Positions 38,149 through 48,561 of a stretch of DNA of 64,000 bases are shown here, in pieces. The DNA is from Alphaproteobacteria bacterium (lineage in GTDB: Bacteria; Pseudomonadota; Alphaproteobacteria; Micavibrionales; Micavibrionaceae), in NCBI GenBank assembly GCA_017999645.1, contig JAGNLJ010000006.1, positions 1-64,000 of the forward strand. The letters run 5' to 3'. Each line of letters starts with the position of its first letter. Position 1 is the stretch's first letter. Below the pieces are notes generated by a model. It was not told where the DNA came from. It saw only the letters and a program-made list of their open reading frames with translations, and made no database searches. The translations under genes and the position numbers were made by a program.

Positions 38149-40203
38149 ATGCCCAAACTCACGATCAACGGCATAGAGATTGAAGTCGAAAAAGGAACCA
38201 GTATCCTTCAGGCTGCCGAGCAATTGGGCGTCGAGATCCCCCGTTTTTGCTACCATGACAAGCTTTCCGTCCCGGCGAATTGCCGGATGTGCCTTGTGCA
38301 GGTCGAGGGCGGTCCGCCCAAGCCCGTAGCAAGCTGCGCCATGGCGTGCGGCGACGGGATGATCGTCCACACCGAATCCGACATGGTCAAAAAGGCCCGC
38401 AAGGGCGTGATGGAGATGTTACTCATCAACCACCCGCTGGATTGCCCGATCTGCGACCAGGGCGGCGAGTGTGATCTGCAGGACCAGGCGATGGCCTATG
38501 GTTTCGACCGCTCGCGTTTTTATGAGAACAAACGCGCGGTTCCGGACAAGGAACTCGGGCCTCTGATCAAGACATCGATGAACCGCTGCATTAATTGCAC
38601 GCGTTGTGTCCGTTTCGCGGAAGAGGTGGCAGGAACGCCGGTTCTGGGGCAGTTTCACCGCGGCGAGGAAGCCGAGATCGGCACGTTTATCGATCAGCTG
38701 GTGAAAACCGAGCTTTCAGGGAATTTGATTGATGTCTGCCCGGTTGGCGCGCTGACCTCCAAGCCTTATGCCTTCAAGGCGCGGGCGTGGGAATTGCGCA
38801 AGACCGAGACAATCGACGTTCATGACGCGCTTGGCTCGAATATTCGTGTCGATGTGCGCGGGCGCGAAGTGATGCGCGTGTTGCCGCGCCTGCATGAAGA
38901 TATCAACGAAGAATGGATCGATGATCGTACCCGTTTTGCCTATGACGGGCTTCAGCGTGGACGTATCGACCGTCCTTATATAAGAGACGAGAAAAGCGGT
39001 AAGCTGATCGAGGCGACGTGGGATGAAGCCTTCGCCACGATAGCGGCGCGCATGAAGGGCGTGCGCGGTGTCGAAAGCGCCGGGCTGGTCGGCGATATGG
39101 CGGACCTGGAATCCATCGTCGCGCTGAAGGATTTCCTCACCTATCTCGGCTCACCTAACATGGATTGCCGGACGGATGGATCATCGTTCGATGTGAATGA
39201 ACGTTCCGGTTATTTGTTCAATTCTACGATTGCAGGGATCGAGCAGGCGGATGCGATTTTGCTTGTGGGGACCAACCCGCGCTGGGAAGCGACGCTAGTC
39301 AATGCCCGCATCCGCAAGATGTATTTAGAGAAGCGCATTAAAGTTGCCGTTGTGGGTGAAGCTGCCGATCTGACTTATCCTTATGAGCATCTGGGCAATG
39401 GGCCGGACGCGGTGGAAAAAGCGCGGATGTTCTTCGGCAAGGCCGAGAAGCCGATGATAATTGTCGGCAGCGGCGCGTTCGCGCGCGAAGACGGTGTGGC
39501 TGTTCATCATGCCCTTCGCGAGATTGCGGCGAAATCCGGCGTCGTGAAAGACGGCTGGAACGGATTCAATATCCTGCACCGGGCGGCGAGCCGCGTCGGC
39601 GCGCTGGAAGCCGGGTTTGTACCGCAGAAAAAGGGCAAAAACTTCCACGAAATACTCGAGGGCACGAAGAACGGCACGATCAAGATGCTTTTTCTTCTCG
39701 GCGCCGATGAATTCGATGCGCGCTCGCAGATTGGCTGGCAGACATTTGTAATTTACCAGGGGCACCATGGCGACCACGGTGCGGCGCGGGCTGATATTGT
39801 GCTGCCGGGCGCGGCTTACACCGAGAAGGACGCTATCTACGTGAACACCGAGGGGCGTCCTCAACTGGCGAAACGTGCCGCATCGCCGCCGGGTGAGGCA
39901 CGCGAGGACTGGAAAATTATCCGGGCTTTGTCGGCGCATCTGGGTGTCAAACTTGCGTATGATACAAGCGTGCAACTCCGCCAGCGCATCGCGCATGAAT
40001 GGCCGCATCTGGTGGATATTAACGTCATCAAGCCGGCGAAATGGGCTGAGTTTGGAGAGAAGGGCAAGCTTCAGAAAGAGTCTTTCCGCTCGCCGATCAG
40101 GAATTTCTATCTCGCAAATGCGATCTGCCGTGCGTCCGAGACAATGCGCAAATGTTCGGCGTCGTTTCTTGAAAAAGAACAGTTCGCGGAGGCGGCGGAA
40201 TGA
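38149..40203 (+). CDS. nuoG: NADH-quinone oxidoreductase subunit G
   Basis: The 75-kDa subunit, 684 residues. The N-terminal [2Fe-2S] ferredoxin domain has CYHDKLSVPANCRMC. The [4Fe-4S] clusters follow: HPLDCPICDQGGECDLQ and CINCTRCVRFAEEVAG. A molybdopterin-oxidoreductase-like domain without cofactor forms the rest. The 88-nt gap to the divergent purL must hold the promoter of this second half of the complex I genes. It overlaps the next gene by 4 nt. Confidence 0.97.
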   Translation: MPKLTINGIEIEVEKGTSILQAAEQLGVEIPRFCYHDKLSVPANCRMCLVQVEGGPPKPVASCAMACGDGMIVHTESDMVKKARKGVMEMLLINHPLDCPICDQGGECDLQDQAMAYGFDRSRFYENKRAVPDKELGPLIKTSMNRCINCTRCVRFAEEVAGTPVLGQFHRGEEAEIGTFIDQLVKTELSGNLIDVCPVGALTSKPYAFKARAWELRKTETIDVHDALGSNIRVDVRGREVMRVLPRLHEDINEEWIDDRTRFAYDGLQRGRIDRPYIRDEKSGKLIEATWDEAFATIAARMKGVRGVESAGLVGDMADLESIVALKDFLTYLGSPNMDCRTDGSSFDVNERSGYLFNSTIAGIEQADAILLVGTNPRWEATLVNARIRKMYLEKRIKVAVVGEAADLTYPYEHLGNGPDAVEKARMFFGKAEKPMIIVGSGAFAREDGVAVHHALREIAAKSGVVKDGWNGFNILHRAASRVGALEAGFVPQKKGKNFHEILEGTKNGTIKMLFLLGADEFDARSQIGWQTFVIYQGHHGDHGAARADIVLPGAAYTEKDAIYVNTEGRPQLAKRAASPPGEAREDWKIIRALSAHLGVKLAYDTSVQLRQRIAHEWPHLVDINVIKPAKWAEFGEKGKLQKESFRSPIRNFYLANAICRASETMRKCSASFLEKEQFAEAAE

Positions 40204-40580
40204 ACGGGCTCGATGTCATCGCCATTTTGAAAGGTTTTGGCGCCGATATAGTATTCAGCCTGCTGCTGGGTCTGGTTGCGAGTTTCATCGTTGGTTATAT
40301 CGGTGTGATCAGCAAGGAGCCGGTTACTTCTCTTCCCCTGGTGGTCTCGCTTGTGATTGGGTTGCTGGGCGCTTTCGGGGGTGGTTATATGACGGCGCGT
40401 AGCGCGCAACAGGAGCCTATGTTTAACGTCATCGCGCTGGGTGTTGTCATTATAGTTATTGGCGCCGTTCTCGCTTTCTTTTCTCAGTTCCCGATCTGGT
40501 ACAACATCGCGTCGTTTGCGCTGGTGGTGCCGTTCACGTATGCGGGTGGTTATATTTTCATGAATAGAAAGGCGCAGTGA
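40200..40580 (+). CDS. Small four-helix membrane protein inserted in the nuo operon
   Basis: A 126-residue hydrophobic protein with four likely transmembrane helices (about 14-35, 45-66, 75-94 and 99-119) and a glycine-rich segment GLLGAFGGGYMTARS between helices two and three. It resembles small TIGR04086-like membrane proteins in layout only; no family is certain. The ATGA overlap with nuoG and the overlap with the next gene show it is translated as part of the nuo transcript. It is not a known complex I subunit. Confidence 0.7.
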   Translation: MNGLDVIAILKGFGADIVFSLLLGLVASFIVGYIGVISKEPVTSLPLVVSLVIGLLGAFGGGYMTARSAQQEPMFNVIALGVVIIVIGAVLAFFSQFPIWYNIASFALVVPFTYAGGYIFMNRKAQ

Positions 40581-40981
40581 TGAAAAGATCGACATTGGAG
40601 CAGGTCAGGGAATTTCATGAGACTTACGGTCTGCCCGTAGAAAGCGCGCCGAATATTTCCGATCAAAAGACGAACGATCTTCGTATAAACCTGATTGCCG
40701 AGGAACTGGAAGAGTTACAGGAAGCGCTGAAGAATAACGATATTGTTGAGACGCTGGATGCGTTGATTGACCTTCAATATGTGCTGGACGGCGCGTTTTT
40801 GTCGTTCGGTTTGCATGATGTGAAAGAGATCGCGTTTGCGGAAGTGCACCGCTCGAACATGAGTAAGCTCGGTGAGGACGGCAAACCGATCCGCCGCGAG
40901 AGCGATGGCAAGGTTATGAAGGGGCCGAATTATTTCGTGCCCGACATGTCACAATTTATAAAGAGCAAGAAGGCGGCGTAA
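40580..40981 (+). CDS. MazG/PRA-PH-like NTP pyrophosphohydrolase
   Basis: A 133-residue all-alpha protein with the metal-binding pattern of the MazG/HisE superfamily: EELEELQEAL followed by ETLDALIDLQY (EExxE...ExxD). It most resembles the Cof-like/PRA-PH phosphohydrolase subgroup. The C-terminal part (RRESDGKVMKGPNYFVPDM) may cover the active site. The likely role is cleavage of a non-canonical or excess nucleotide; the substrate is unknown. The ATG at 40580 is preferred, giving a 1-nt overlap with the stop before it and an AAAGG 7 nt upstream; a GTG three bases earlier is possible. TAA is followed at once by nuoH. Confidence 0.8.
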   Translation: MKRSTLEQVREFHETYGLPVESAPNISDQKTNDLRINLIAEELEELQEALKNNDIVETLDALIDLQYVLDGAFLSFGLHDVKEIAFAEVHRSNMSKLGEDGKPIRRESDGKVMKGPNYFVPDMSQFIKSKKAA

Positions 40982-41992
40982 GTGCTGGAACTCTGGAACA
41001 CATACGGGATCTGGACGGCGTGGACGCTGCTATACATCGTCCTGATCATCGTCGGCGTGTTACTCAGCGTTGCGTACCTGACTTATGCCGAGAGAAAAGT
41101 TCTCGGTGCGATGCAGCGGCGGCAGGGGCCGATAACGGTCGGGCCGTTCGGGTTACTCCAGCCGATTGCCGATGGCTTGAAATTATTTTCCAAAGAAACA
41201 GTCATACCGTCACAGGCCAGCCGCGTGGTGTTCCTGTTAGCGCCGATAATTTTGTTCGCGCTGTCGCTGATGGCGTGGGCAGTTATTCCTTTTGACCGCG
41301 ACTGGGTGCTGGCAAATATCAATGTCGGCATTCTTTACCTGTTCGCCGTTTCATCGATGGGTGTTTACGGCGTGATCATGGCAGGCTGGGCATCGAATTC
41401 GCGTTACGCGTTTCTGGGCGGCCTTCGTTCCGCCTCGCAGATGGTTTCCTATGAAGTGTCGATGGGTTTGATCATCGTTTGTGTTCTGATTTGCACGGGC
41501 TCGCTCAACCTGCAAGAAATCGTGCTGGCCGAGCGTCCGCTCTGGATGCAGGCGCTGCTGTTCCCGATGCTGATCGTGTTCCTGATTTCCATTCTAGCCG
41601 AAACAAATCGCGCGCCGTTCGACCTGCCGGAAGGCGAATCCGAAATCACGGGCGGGTTCATGGTTGAATATTCGGCGATGGCGTTCGCATTGTTCTTCCT
41701 CGGTGAATACGCGAACATGATTTTGATGTCTGCCATGACGACTGTGCTGTTCCTTGGCGGATGGTTGCCGCCGTTCGGTATGGATTTCCTGGGCTTCGTT
41801 CCCGGCATTGTCTGGTTTGCACTGAAAACCGCCGCCGTCCTGTTCTTTTTTATCTGGTCGCGGGCGACGCTGCCGCGCTTCCGTTATGATCAATTGATGA
41901 GACTGGGTTGGAAAGTATTCCTGCCGTTCACGCTCATGTGGGTAGTGCTTACGGCCGGAATTCTTTTGGCCTTTGACGCATTGCCGGGGTGA
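40982..41992 (+). CDS. nuoH: NADH-quinone oxidoreductase subunit H
   Basis: Membrane subunit that forms the quinone entry channel, 336 residues, about eight helices. Conserved segments are [27 protein letters not shown] and the acidic loop [20 protein letters not shown]. The start is GTG directly after the TAA of the preceding gene. Confidence 0.96.
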   Translation: MLELWNTYGIWTAWTLLYIVLIIVGVLLSVAYLTYAERKVLGAMQRRQGPITVGPFGLLQPIADGLKLFSKETVIPSQASRVVFLLAPIILFALSLMAWAVIPFDRDWVLANINVGILYLFAVSSMGVYGVIMAGWASNSRYAFLGGLRSASQMVSYEVSMGLIIVCVLICTGSLNLQEIVLAERPLWMQALLFPMLIVFLISILAETNRAPFDLPEGESEITGGFMVEYSAMAFALFFLGEYANMILMSAMTTVLFLGGWLPPFGMDFLGFVPGIVWFALKTAAVLFFFIWSRATLPRFRYDQLMRLGWKVFLPFTLMWVVLTAGILLAFDALPG

Positions 41993-42000
41993 TCTAGATT

Positions 42001-42489
42001 ATGGCCATGGATAATTTTGCACGCGCGTTTTTGCTGACCGAGATTGTGAAGGGGTTTTTGCTGACCCTGAAATACATGTTCTTTGTCCCGCGCGTGACGA
42101 TTAACTACCCCTATGAAAAAGGTCCTATCTCGCCGCGCTTCCGGGGTGAGCATGCCCTGCGGCGGTACCCGAACGGGGAGGAGCGTTGCATTGCCTGCAA
42201 GCTTTGCGAAGCGATCTGCCCGGCGCTGGCGATCACGATTGAGGCTGAGGCGCGTGAAGACGGCTCCCGCCGGACGACGCGTTATGACATCGATATGACA
42301 AAGTGCATTTATTGCGGTTTATGCGCGGAGGCCTGCCCGGTCGACGCCATCGTCGAGGGACCGAATTTCGAATTCGCCACGGAGACCCGCGAGGAGCTTT
42401 ATTATAACAAAGACCGTCTGCTGGCGAACGGCGACCGCTGGGAAGCGCAGCTTGCCGCCAATCTCGCCGCCGACGCACCTTACCGCTAA
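42001..42489 (+). CDS. nuoI: NADH-quinone oxidoreductase subunit I
   Basis: The 23-kDa subunit with clusters N6a and N6b, 162 residues. Two ferredoxin motifs are present: [16 protein letters not shown] and [16 protein letters not shown]. The N-terminal amphipathic part docks on NuoH. A 109-nt gap before nuoJ has no gene; I saw no clear promoter in it. Confidence 0.97.
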   Translation: MAMDNFARAFLLTEIVKGFLLTLKYMFFVPRVTINYPYEKGPISPRFRGEHALRRYPNGEERCIACKLCEAICPALAITIEAEAREDGSRRTTRYDIDMTKCIYCGLCAEACPVDAIVEGPNFEFATETREELYYNKDRLLANGDRWEAQLAANLAADAPYR

Positions 42490-42598
42490 AAGTTGCGTTA
42501 ATAATTCAGGAATAATTCCTTGCCCGGCCTTGCAGGAAACCCCTGAAAGGACTAGAAAAAGAACAGTTCAAAAGCCTTTTTGGTAACAGAGAAAAACC

Positions 42599-43213
42599 AT
42601 GATCATCGAGGCGCTCGCCTTTTACGCCCTGGCCGGTATTTTGACCCTGAGCGCGCTGCTCGTTATCACCGTCAAGAATCCCGTTCATTCCGTTCTGTTT
42701 CTTATTCTCGGGTTTTTTAACGCGGCGGGTTTGTTCGTGCTATTGGGTGCTGAATTCATTGCGATGATTTTGGTGATTGTCTATGTCGGCGCGGTGGCGG
42801 TTTTGTTCCTGTTCGTTGTCATGATGCTGGATGTCAGTTTCGCTGACTTACGCAAGGGCGCGATGCAATATGTACCGATTGGTCTCGTGATCGGCGCGAT
42901 ATTGCTCAGCGAGCTTATTCTCGTTTATTCGGTCTGGGGGTTTGCGCCCGAGACTCTTGATAACCGCGCGGCACCTGTCGAGAAGTTTGAAGGCCTGACC
43001 AATACCGAGGCGCTGGGGCAGGTGCTTTACACGGATTATATTTTCCCGTTCCAGCTGGCGGGTCTGATTTTGTTCGTCGCTATGATCGGCGCGATTGTGC
43101 TGACTCACCGTTCGCGGCCCGGCGTGCGCAAGCAATCGGTTGCCGACCAGCAGGCGCGAAAAGTTTCCGACGTGCTTGAAATCCGGAAAGTTCAGACGGG
43201 GTCGGGCGCATGA
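42599..43213 (+). CDS. nuoJ: NADH-quinone oxidoreductase subunit J
   Basis: Membrane subunit of 204 residues with five helices. It includes the pi-bulge helix region [26 protein letters not shown] that is central to proton coupling. A charged C-terminal tail of about 35 residues extends into the cytoplasm. It overlaps nuoK by 4 nt. Confidence 0.95.
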   Translation: MIIEALAFYALAGILTLSALLVITVKNPVHSVLFLILGFFNAAGLFVLLGAEFIAMILVIVYVGAVAVLFLFVVMMLDVSFADLRKGAMQYVPIGLVIGAILLSELILVYSVWGFAPETLDNRAAPVEKFEGLTNTEALGQVLYTDYIFPFQLAGLILFVAMIGAIVLTHRSRPGVRKQSVADQQARKVSDVLEIRKVQTGSGA

Positions 43214-43518
43214 CGATTGGTCTCGAACATTATCTGACTCTTGCTGCGCTGCTGTTCACCATCGGCGTGTTCGGCATTTTTCTGAACCGTAAAAACATGA
43301 TTATTATTCTGATGTCTATCGAGCTGATGCTGCTTGCGGTGAATATCAACTTTGTCGCATTTTCGTCGTTCCTCGGCGATCTCGCCGGGCAGGTGTTTAC
43401 GATGTTTATTCTTACGGTTGCCGCAGCCGAAGCTGCTATCGGCCTTGCTATTCTTGTTACGTTCTTCCGCATGAAAGGCTCAATCGCCGTGGAAGACATT
43501 TCGGATATGAAGGGCTAG
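43210..43518 (+). CDS. nuoK: NADH-quinone oxidoreductase subunit K
   Basis: Membrane subunit of 102 residues with three helices. The conserved glutamate lies in [19 protein letters not shown] and a second one in [14 protein letters not shown]. The start overlaps nuoJ by 4 nt. Confidence 0.97.
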   Translation: MTIGLEHYLTLAALLFTIGVFGIFLNRKNMIIILMSIELMLLAVNINFVAFSSFLGDLAGQVFTMFILTVAAAEAAIGLAILVTFFRMKGSIAVEDISDMKG

Positions 43519-43521
43519 CGC

Positions 43522-45579
43522 ATGGAATTTATCGCAGTTTTCGCCCCATTAATCGGCTTCATCATCACCGGCATCTTTGGCACGAAGATGGGCAAGTGGC
43601 CGTCTATCGTCATCACCTGCGGTGCGATGTTCGCCGCTGCCGCTGCGTCGATTTACCTGTTCTATGCTGTTAACTTACAGCATGCGCCGTATACGACGAT
43701 TCTTACGAACTGGCTGACATCCGGCGAATTGTCGGTAAACTGGGCGCTGCGCATCGACCAGCTGACGGTCGTGATGATGTGCGTCATCAATATCGTTTCG
43801 ACCTGCGTGCATGTCTATTCCGTCGGCTATATGAGCCATGACAATCATCAGATCCGCTTCATGTCCTATCTGAATTTGTTTACGTTCGCGATGTTGATGC
43901 TCGTGACGGCGGATAATCTCTTGCAACTCTTCTTCGGCTGGGAGGGCGTGGGTCTGGCGTCTTACCTGTTGATCGGGTTCTGGCATCACAAACACTCAGC
44001 GAATGCGGCGGCGCAGAAGGCATTCGTTGTTAACCGGGTCGGCGACCTGACGCTCGCGCTCGGCATGATGGGATGTTTCGCGGTGTTTGGCTCGATCAAT
44101 TTCGATGTGATTTTTGCCGAAGCGCCGAAATATGCGGATACTGATTTTGTTTTGTTCGGGCAGCATCTGCACGCGATGACGGCGATCTGTCTGCTGCTCT
44201 TCATCGGCTCGATGGGTAAATCGGCGCAGATTTTGCTCCATACATGGCTACCGGACGCGATGGAAGGCCCAACGCCTGTTTCGGCGCTTATCCACGCGGC
44301 GACAATGGTTACGGCGGGCGTGTTCCTGCTTGCGCGTTTGTCGCCGCTGTTTGAATATGCGCCGGAAATCCGCATCATGATTACGCTTGTCGGCACCGCC
44401 ACGGCGTTTATCGCTGCGACGATCGGGATCACGCAGTTCGACATCAAGCGCGTGATTGCATATTCAACGATGTCGCAGCTCGGCTACATGTTCTTTGCGC
44501 TCGGTGTTTCAGCCTACAGCGCGGCAATTTTCCATCTGATGACGCACGCGTTCTTTAAGGCGCTACTATTCCTAAGCGCGGGTTCCGTAATTCACGCCAT
44601 GTCGGATGAGCAGGATATGCGCAAGATGGGTGGGCTCTGGAAGAAAATTCCGTTCACTTACGTCATGATGTGGACAGGGTCGCTGGCTCTTGCCGGTATT
44701 CCGCCGTTCGCGGGATTCTATTCGAAAGACATCGTCATGGAAGCCGCGTATGCCGCGAATAACTGGAGCGGCCAGCTCGCATTCTGGATGTCGCTGGCTG
44801 CTGCGCTCATGACATCGTTCTATAGCTGGCGTCTTATTATCATGACGTTTCATGGAAAATCCCGCGCGTCGCAGGACGTACAGGATCATGTCCATGAATC
44901 GCCAAGCGTTATGCTGGTTCCTCTTTTCATTTTGGCGATGGGCGCTGTGTTCTCGGGTGCGTTTTTCTACGAACCGTTCGTCGGCGGTGAGAAGGCCGCT
45001 GCGCATGGTGAAGCCAGCGCAGGTCATGAAGAACAGGCCGCTCATCACGAGCCGGAACCTATTGCGCATGAAACTGCTTCGCATGAGGCTGGCGGAGAAG
45101 AAGGAGTCTGGGCGCGCCAGTCTTTCTGGGGCGACAGCATTCTTGTGCTTGATGAAAACGATTCACTGGAGGCCGCGCACCATGCGCCCAAGTGGGTTAA
45201 ATTCTCGCCGCTTGTGGCTGGTTTGCTCGGTATCTTTATGGCGTACATCATTTACATGACCGGGCCGGGCGTGCCGGAGAAAGTCCGCCGCGCCGTTCCA
45301 GCCCTGCATGCGCTCAGCTTCAACAAATGGTACTTCGACGAGATTTACGACTATCTGTTCGTACGCAGGGCGTTTGGTTTTGGCCGCATATTTACCAAGG
45401 CAGACCGGAAAATCATCGACCGTTTCGGTCCCGATGGCGGTGCCACCGCATCCGGTGCGACGGCCAGACTTTTCAGCCGTTTCCAGACCGGATTTATCTA
45501 TCAATATGCATTCGTGATGATGATCGCGGTAATTTCGCTGCTGTCGTGGTTTGTATTCCGCGCAGGGCAGGGGGGATAA
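43522..45579 (+). CDS. nuoL: NADH-quinone oxidoreductase subunit L
   Basis: Distal proton-pumping antiporter-like subunit, 685 residues. Signature segments are FFGWEGVGLASYLLIGFW, the LHTWLPDAMEGPTPVSALIHAATMV region with the helix-7 lysine nearby, and the C-terminal lateral helix that ends in a membrane anchor. A loop of about 40 residues (near 490-535) is unusually rich in His, Glu and Ala (AAHHEPEPIAHETASHEAG). Such loops vary in length among alphaproteobacteria. Confidence 0.96.
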   Translation: MEFIAVFAPLIGFIITGIFGTKMGKWPSIVITCGAMFAAAAASIYLFYAVNLQHAPYTTILTNWLTSGELSVNWALRIDQLTVVMMCVINIVSTCVHVYSVGYMSHDNHQIRFMSYLNLFTFAMLMLVTADNLLQLFFGWEGVGLASYLLIGFWHHKHSANAAAQKAFVVNRVGDLTLALGMMGCFAVFGSINFDVIFAEAPKYADTDFVLFGQHLHAMTAICLLLFIGSMGKSAQILLHTWLPDAMEGPTPVSALIHAATMVTAGVFLLARLSPLFEYAPEIRIMITLVGTATAFIAATIGITQFDIKRVIAYSTMSQLGYMFFALGVSAYSAAIFHLMTHAFFKALLFLSAGSVIHAMSDEQDMRKMGGLWKKIPFTYVMMWTGSLALAGIPPFAGFYSKDIVMEAAYAANNWSGQLAFWMSLAAALMTSFYSWRLIIMTFHGKSRASQDVQDHVHESPSVMLVPLFILAMGAVFSGAFFYEPFVGGEKAAAHGEASAGHEEQAAHHEPEPIAHETASHEAGGEEGVWARQSFWGDSILVLDENDSLEAAHHAPKWVKFSPLVAGLLGIFMAYIIYMTGPGVPEKVRRAVPALHALSFNKWYFDEIYDYLFVRRAFGFGRIFTKADRKIIDRFGPDGGATASGATARLFSRFQTGFIYQYAFVMMIAVISLLSWFVFRAGQGG

Positions 45580-47118
45580 ATGGCCGGTTTGCCCATTCTT
45601 TCAATCATGACGTTTCTGCCGCTGGTCGGCGTGCTGATTATTCTCATGATCCGCGGCGAGGAAAAGGCCGTTGCAAGGAATAGCCGGTACGCGGCGCTTT
45701 ACACGTCGCTGTTTACATTCGCGTTCGCGGTTTACATGTTCCTGAATTTCGATGGCTCTACGGCGGATTTCCAGTTCGTTGAAAAGGCTGAATGGTTGCG
45801 CCCGCTCGGGATCGGCTATCACATGGGCGTCGATGGTATTTCGATGTTTTTCGTTCTGCTTTCGGCTTTCCTGACGCCGGTCTGCATTATTTCGGCTTGG
45901 GACAGCATCGAAAAGCGCGTGCGGGAATATATGGTGGCGTTCCTGGTGCTGGAATGTTTCATGATCGGCACGTTCTGCGCGCTCAACAGTATTCTTTTCT
46001 ATGTGTTCTTCGAGGGCGTCCTGATCCCAATGTTCATTATCATTGGTGTATGGGGTGGACCCCGCCGGGTTTATGCGTCGTATAAATTTTTCCTTTATAC
46101 CTTACTTGGCTCTGTGTTGATGCTTATTGCCTTGCTCGTGCTGATGGTCAAAACGGGTTCGACTGATATCCCAACGCTGATGGCGAACCCGGTTGCGCCG
46201 TCGCTGCAGATATGGCTATGGCTGGCGTTCTTCGCGAGCTTCGCGGTCAAGCTGCCGATGTGGCCAGTGCATACATGGCTACCCGATGCGCACGTCGAAG
46301 CGCCAACGGCTGGTTCGGTCATTCTGGCGGGCGTGCTGCTGAAAATGGGCGGTTACGGGTTCCTGCGGTTTTCGCTGCCGATTATGCCGGACGCGAGCGC
46401 ATTCTTCGGGCCTTATATGTTGTGGCTAGGCGTCATCGCGATTATTTACACCTCGCTTGTTGCGCTGGTGCAGGAAGACATGAAAAAGTTAGTCGCGTAT
46501 TCATCAGTTGCGCATATGGGTTATGTGACGATCGGCGTGTTCACCGGCACGGTGCAGGGTATCGAGGGCGGCATCTTCCAGATGATCAGCCACGCCTTGA
46601 TTTCCGGCGCGTTGTTCCTTTGCGTCGGTGTGGTTTACGACCGCCTGCATACGCGGGAGATTTCGCGTTACGGCGGCATCGTCGGCAATATGCCGCTTTA
46701 CGCCTTCATTATGATGGTTTTTATGCTGGGGTCGGTGGGTCTGCCGGGAACCAGTGGTTTCATCGGCGAACTTCTCACATTAATGGGCGCGTTCCAGATT
46801 AATACGCTCGCCACATTATTTGGCTCTACCGGGCTGGTTCTCGGCGCGGCTTACATGCTGCTGATGTACCGCCGTGTTGTATTGGGCCCGCCGGTCAACC
46901 AGGATGCGATTGAAATGCCGGATATGAACAAGCGCGAAATCGGTCTGCTGTTTCCGATTGCCGCGATGGTGCTATGGCTTGGTATATTCCCGAACACGGT
47001 CATGGACCGTGTCGGCCCCTCGGTCGATAAGCTCGTCGCCGATTACCAGAAGCATGTGAAGATCGAACTTGAAATGACTGTCGATGTCGAAGGCAAGAAA
47101 GAGGAGGGCGCTGAATGA
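45580..47118 (+). CDS. nuoM: NADH-quinone oxidoreductase subunit M
   Basis: Antiporter-like proton-pumping subunit of 512 residues. It has GIGYHMGVDGISMFFVLLSA, the FFEGVLIPMFIIIGVWGG glutamate helix and the KLPMWPVHTWLPDAHVEAPT motif. It follows nuoL without a gap and overlaps nuoN by 4 nt. Confidence 0.97.
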   Translation: MAGLPILSIMTFLPLVGVLIILMIRGEEKAVARNSRYAALYTSLFTFAFAVYMFLNFDGSTADFQFVEKAEWLRPLGIGYHMGVDGISMFFVLLSAFLTPVCIISAWDSIEKRVREYMVAFLVLECFMIGTFCALNSILFYVFFEGVLIPMFIIIGVWGGPRRVYASYKFFLYTLLGSVLMLIALLVLMVKTGSTDIPTLMANPVAPSLQIWLWLAFFASFAVKLPMWPVHTWLPDAHVEAPTAGSVILAGVLLKMGGYGFLRFSLPIMPDASAFFGPYMLWLGVIAIIYTSLVALVQEDMKKLVAYSSVAHMGYVTIGVFTGTVQGIEGGIFQMISHALISGALFLCVGVVYDRLHTREISRYGGIVGNMPLYAFIMMVFMLGSVGLPGTSGFIGELLTLMGAFQINTLATLFGSTGLVLGAAYMLLMYRRVVLGPPVNQDAIEMPDMNKREIGLLFPIAAMVLWLGIFPNTVMDRVGPSVDKLVADYQKHVKIELEMTVDVEGKKEEGAE

Positions 47119-48557
47119 TCGGCTTTGATCTCGTCCCGCTGTTTCCTGAATTGTTCCTGGCCGTGACGGCTATGGCGCACCTGATCATCGGCGTGTCGCG
47201 CGGCAATCATTCGACCAATTTCGTTTTCTGGGCAAGCGCCGTGACTTATGTCGTGGCTGCGCTGATTTTGGTGGGCGTCAGCTGGGGTGATGCCACCGTT
47301 CTTAATGGTATGTTCAAGTTCGATAATTTTGCCGGGTTTATGAAGTTAATTATTCTTCTCGGCTTGCTTGTTTCGGCGGCGCTGTCGGTAAAATATCTGG
47401 ATGACGAGGGCATTAGCCGTTTTGAATATCCTGTGTTGATGACATGCGCGGGCATCGGCATGATGCTGATGGTTTCAGCGAATAACCTGTTGGCCTTATA
47501 TATGGCGCTGGAGCTGCAATCGCTTAGCCTTTATGTGCTGGCGGCTTTCCGGCGCGGTTCGCTGCAATCGGCGGAAGCGGGCGTGAAATATTTCTCGCTC
47601 GGGGCATTGTCGTCGGGGATGATCCTGTTCGGCATTTCTCTGATTTACGGTTATACGGGCACGCTTGATTACGGCACTTTATCGGCAACGCTGCTGCCGA
47701 TGCAGAGCATTCCGGTCGGCATTACGTTCGGGCTCGTGTTCCTGCTGGCTGGCCTCGCGTTTAAAATTTCCGCCGTGCCGTTTCATATGTGGACGCCGGA
47801 TGTTTACCAGGGCGCGCCGACATCGGTGACGGCGTTTTTTGCCATCGTGCCCAAGGTTGCGGCGATGGGTTTGATCATGCGCCTGTTGTTTGAGCCATTA
47901 GCGTCGGTTTCCGGGCAGTGGGACCAGATTATATGGTTCTTGTCGGCGGCATCGATGGTGGTTGGTGCGTTCGCGGCAATCGTGCAGGAAAATATCAAGC
48001 GCCTGCTGGCTTACAGCTCGATCGGCAATATGGGTTACGCGTTAGTCGGCATTGCGGCGGTAAGCAGTGCAGGCGCGGGCGCGGTTGTGCTTTATCTTAT
48101 TATTTATCTCATCATGACGTCGGGTGTTTTTGCGGTAGTGCTGAGCATGCGCCGTAACGGCAAGGCGGTCGAGAATATCAGCGACCTTGCGGGCCTGTCG
48201 CAGACGCAGCCGATGCTAGCGTACACCATGGCGATTTTGATGTTCTCGATGAGCGGCATTCCGCCGATGGCCGGGTTCTTCGGCAAGCTGATGATTTTCC
48301 AGGCGGCGGTTGAGGCGCAGATGTATGTGCTTGCTGTTCTCGGCGTCGTTACGTCCGTGGTAGCGGCTTATTATTATCTTCGCATCATTAAGGTGATGTT
48401 CTTCGATACGCCTGCGCCCGCGTTCGATGGCGCGTTGCCTTTTGCCCGCCGCGCGGTGCTGACGCTGTCGGTGATTTTCGTTCTCGGTTTTGTCCTGAAG
48501 CCCTCGCTGGCGATTATCATCGCGAAAAACGCGGCAGGCGCGTTGTTCCCCGGGTGA
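47115..48557 (+). CDS. nuoN: NADH-quinone oxidoreductase subunit N
   Basis: Antiporter-like subunit of 480 residues that contacts NuoK and NuoM. It has ALYMALELQSLSLYVLAAFRR, the broken-helix region FKISAVPFHMWTPDVYQGAPT and the KRLLAYSSIGNMGYALVG helix. It is the last complex I gene; birA begins 4 nt after its stop. Confidence 0.97.
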   Translation: MIGFDLVPLFPELFLAVTAMAHLIIGVSRGNHSTNFVFWASAVTYVVAALILVGVSWGDATVLNGMFKFDNFAGFMKLIILLGLLVSAALSVKYLDDEGISRFEYPVLMTCAGIGMMLMVSANNLLALYMALELQSLSLYVLAAFRRGSLQSAEAGVKYFSLGALSSGMILFGISLIYGYTGTLDYGTLSATLLPMQSIPVGITFGLVFLLAGLAFKISAVPFHMWTPDVYQGAPTSVTAFFAIVPKVAAMGLIMRLLFEPLASVSGQWDQIIWFLSAASMVVGAFAAIVQENIKRLLAYSSIGNMGYALVGIAAVSSAGAGAVVLYLIIYLIMTSGVFAVVLSMRRNGKAVENISDLAGLSQTQPMLAYTMAILMFSMSGIPPMAGFFGKLMIFQAAVEAQMYVLAVLGVVTSVVAAYYYLRIIKVMFFDTPAPAFDGALPFARRAVLTLSVIFVLGFVLKPSLAIIIAKNAAGALFPG

Positions 48558-48561
48558 TGTT

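Noticed and set aside
42490-42598. 109-nt gap between nuoI and nuoJ
   Set aside because: I looked for a promoter, terminator or small gene and found only short inverted repeats (GGAATAATTCC).
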